NCBI RefSeq assembly: GCF_002797855.1
Contig: NZ_PGFB01000001.1
Coordinates: 620,001 to 684,000, forward strand
Reading direction: 5' to 3'
From: Compostimonas suwonensis
GTDB taxonomy: Bacteria; Actinomycetota; Actinomycetes; Actinomycetales; Microbacteriaceae
Length of the DNA: 64,000 bases
The translations under genes and the position numbers were made by a program. Each line of letters begins with the position of its first letter. The first letter of the stretch is position 1. Shown here in pieces: positions 62,633 through 64,000 of the stretch. The notes under the pieces are model-generated. The model was given only the letters and a program-made list of their open reading frames with translations. It searched no databases and was not told the DNA's origin.

Positions 62633-63924
62633 CCGCGACCACACCGCCCGTGCCCGGCGATCAGGAGGAAGGCGGCGCCGACCGCCCGGGCCGCGGCTTC
62701 AACCGGCGCAACTTCTTCTCCGGGGTGATCGGAGCCGCCGTCGCGGCGCCCGTCGCGCTCGGCAGCGCCCAGGCCGCGATGGCCTCGAGCCCGACGGGCG
62801 CCCCGACGACGGATGCCGCGGCCGGGCCCGCGAGCTACCCCTTCGAGGGCGAGCACCAGCAGGGCATCCTCACCCCGGCCCAGGCGAGCAGCGCCTTCAT
62901 CTCCTTCGACGTGACCGCGGCGAGCCGCGGCGAGCTCGCCGACCTCATGCACACGCTCACCGAGCGCTCCCGCTTCCTCACGGCGGGCGGCTCGCCGGCC
63001 TCCGTCGGCATCACGGCGCCGCCCTCCGACTCGGGGGTGCTCGGTCCGCAGGTCGTCGCCGACGGGCTCACGATCACGACGTCGGTCGGGGCGTCCCTCT
63101 TCGATGCCCGTTTCGGCCTCGCCTCGAAGAAGCCGTCGAAGCTGCGCGCCATGGAGGACTTCCCCAACGACTCGCTCGATCGCGCGCGGTGCGACGGCGA
63201 CCTGCTGCTGCAGATCTGCGCGCACAACTCCGACACCGTCATCCACGCGGTGCGCGACATCGCGCGGGCGACCCGAGGCGCCATGCAGGTGCGCTGGCGT
63301 CAGGACGGCTTCGTCTCGCCGCCCCGCCCGAGCGGCACCCCGCGCAACCTCATGGGCTTCAAAGACGGCACGAGCAACCCCGACGTGAGCGACGCCGCCG
63401 AGATGAGCGACCTCGTCTGGGCGGATGCCGGCGAGCCCGCGTGGGCCGCCGGCGGCACGTACCACGTGGTGCGCGCCATCCGCATGCTCGTCGAGTTCTG
63501 GGATCGCGTGAACCTGCACGAGCAGGAGAGCATGATCGGCCGGCGCCGAGACTCCGGCGCCCCGCTCAGCGCCTCGGGCGAGTTCGACGACCCGCACTAC
63601 GAGCTCGACCCCACGGGCGAGTCGGTGTCGCTCGGCGCCCACGTGCGCGCGGCCAACCCGCGCACGCCCGAGTCGGCCTCGTCGCGGATGCTCCGTCGCG
63701 CCTACAACTACAGCGGCGGGCTCGACAGCAACGGCAACCTCGACATGGGGCTCATCTTCGTGACCTTCAACCAGGATCTCGAGCGGCAGTTCGTCACCGT
63801 GCAGAAGCGCCTGGCCGACGAGCCCCTCGTCGACTACATCAAGCCGTTCGGCGGCGGCTACTTCTACGCGCTCCCCGGCGTCACCGACTCCGGGGACTGG
63901 CTCGCGAGCGGACTGCTCGCCTGA
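62629..63924 (+). CDS. efeB: EfeB, Tat-exported DyP-type haem peroxidase
   Basis: 431 residues from a GTG overlapping efeO (GTGA). A twin-arginine signal RRNFFSGVIGAAVAAPVAL (R26-R27) leads to a DyP fold: GFKDGTSNPD with catalytic Asp246, proximal His279 (YHVVRAIRM), and LIFVTFNQDLERQF. EfeB oxidises ferrous iron or extracts it from haem during uptake. No downstream partner is visible: 76 bp later the window ends. Confidence 0.95.
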   Translation: MTATTPPVPGDQEEGGADRPGRGFNRRNFFSGVIGAAVAAPVALGSAQAAMASSPTGAPTTDAAAGPASYPFEGEHQQGILTPAQASSAFISFDVTAASRGELADLMHTLTERSRFLTAGGSPASVGITAPPSDSGVLGPQVVADGLTITTSVGASLFDARFGLASKKPSKLRAMEDFPNDSLDRARCDGDLLLQICAHNSDTVIHAVRDIARATRGAMQVRWRQDGFVSPPRPSGTPRNLMGFKDGTSNPDVSDAAEMSDLVWADAGEPAWAAGGTYHVVRAIRMLVEFWDRVNLHEQESMIGRRRDSGAPLSASGEFDDPHYELDPTGESVSLGAHVRAANPRTPESASSRMLRRAYNYSGGLDSNGNLDMGLIFVTFNQDLERQFVTVQKRLADEPLVDYIKPFGGGYFYALPGVTDSGDWLASGLLA

Positions 63925-64000
63925 GCCGCGTACGCCCCCGCCCGCCCGCACCCCCACAGACCTCTCCGAATGAACCACCTGCACCTCCACGTTTGAACCG

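Overview
This 64 kb window is chromosomal DNA of a very GC-rich actinobacterium, most likely a member of the Microbacteriaceae. The family call rests on the codon bias, SD-led short operons, LAxTG-type sortase signals, a chaplin-like surface protein, a Ddn-type F420-dependent enzyme family member, a YcnI/CopC copper cluster, EfeO/EfeB iron genes, and a pervasive GGATGYCGC-type word in genes and spacers. I found no rRNA, tRNA, CRISPR array, insertion sequence or phage module. Coding density is normal for core chromosome, but the spacers are unusually rich in long hairpins and minisatellites.

Layout. 0-6.4 kb: the end of a secreted protein, then regulator-centred units: OhrR-like MarR, PadR with a DUF4097 protein, MerR-TipAS, and the divergent YczE/YczR pair. 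Most have a recognisable palindromic operator. 6.6-12.2 kb: a large RND exporter with a coupled Nudix gene, and a secreted esterase. 12.2-19.5 kb: DEAD-box helicase, deazaflavin-dependent enzyme with TetR, DUF952 protein, homocysteine S-methyltransferase with a repetitive tail, EamA transporter. 19.6-24.4 kb: copper cluster (membrane protein, YcnI, CopC) and small envelope or hypothetical proteins. 24.6-31.8 kb: RecQ, acyl-CoA oxidase, and an MFS exporter flanked by two copies of the same inverted-repeat element. 32.1-36.0 kb: four-gene ABC exporter plus two-component operon.

36.1-43.2 kb: HEAT-repeat protein, a compositionally odd spacer, a thioredoxin-reductase-like flavoprotein divergent from an XRE-cupin regulator, an M23 lipoprotein, and a sortase-anchored metallophosphoesterase with a PHO-box-like promoter. 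43.3-48.3 kb: proline iminopeptidase, MarR, a secreted Gly/Pro-rich protein, and a sortase-anchored protein with seven chaplin-like repeats and a collagen-like stalk. 48.3-55.4 kb: GntR/MFS divergent pair, phosphotransferase-like protein, SDR/TetR divergent pair, EamA/GntR pair. 55.5-59.2 kb: a 1131-residue secreted protein, probably carbohydrate-active, with a degenerate copy of its own 5' end and a LacI-type palindrome upstream. 59.4-63.9 kb: a paralogous pair of small unknown proteins, a pentapeptide-repeat protein, and efeOB behind a DtxR/IdeR-like palindrome.

The most unusual material is (a) the cysteine-less chaplin-like protein, (b) several families of intergenic hairpins with conserved architecture, including a 56-nt element in five copies at two loci and an 87-89 bp element flanking the MFS gene, and (c) the GGATGYCGC word, which forces GAT codons in a GAC-preferring genome. 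All family names come from reading the sequence, without database searches.
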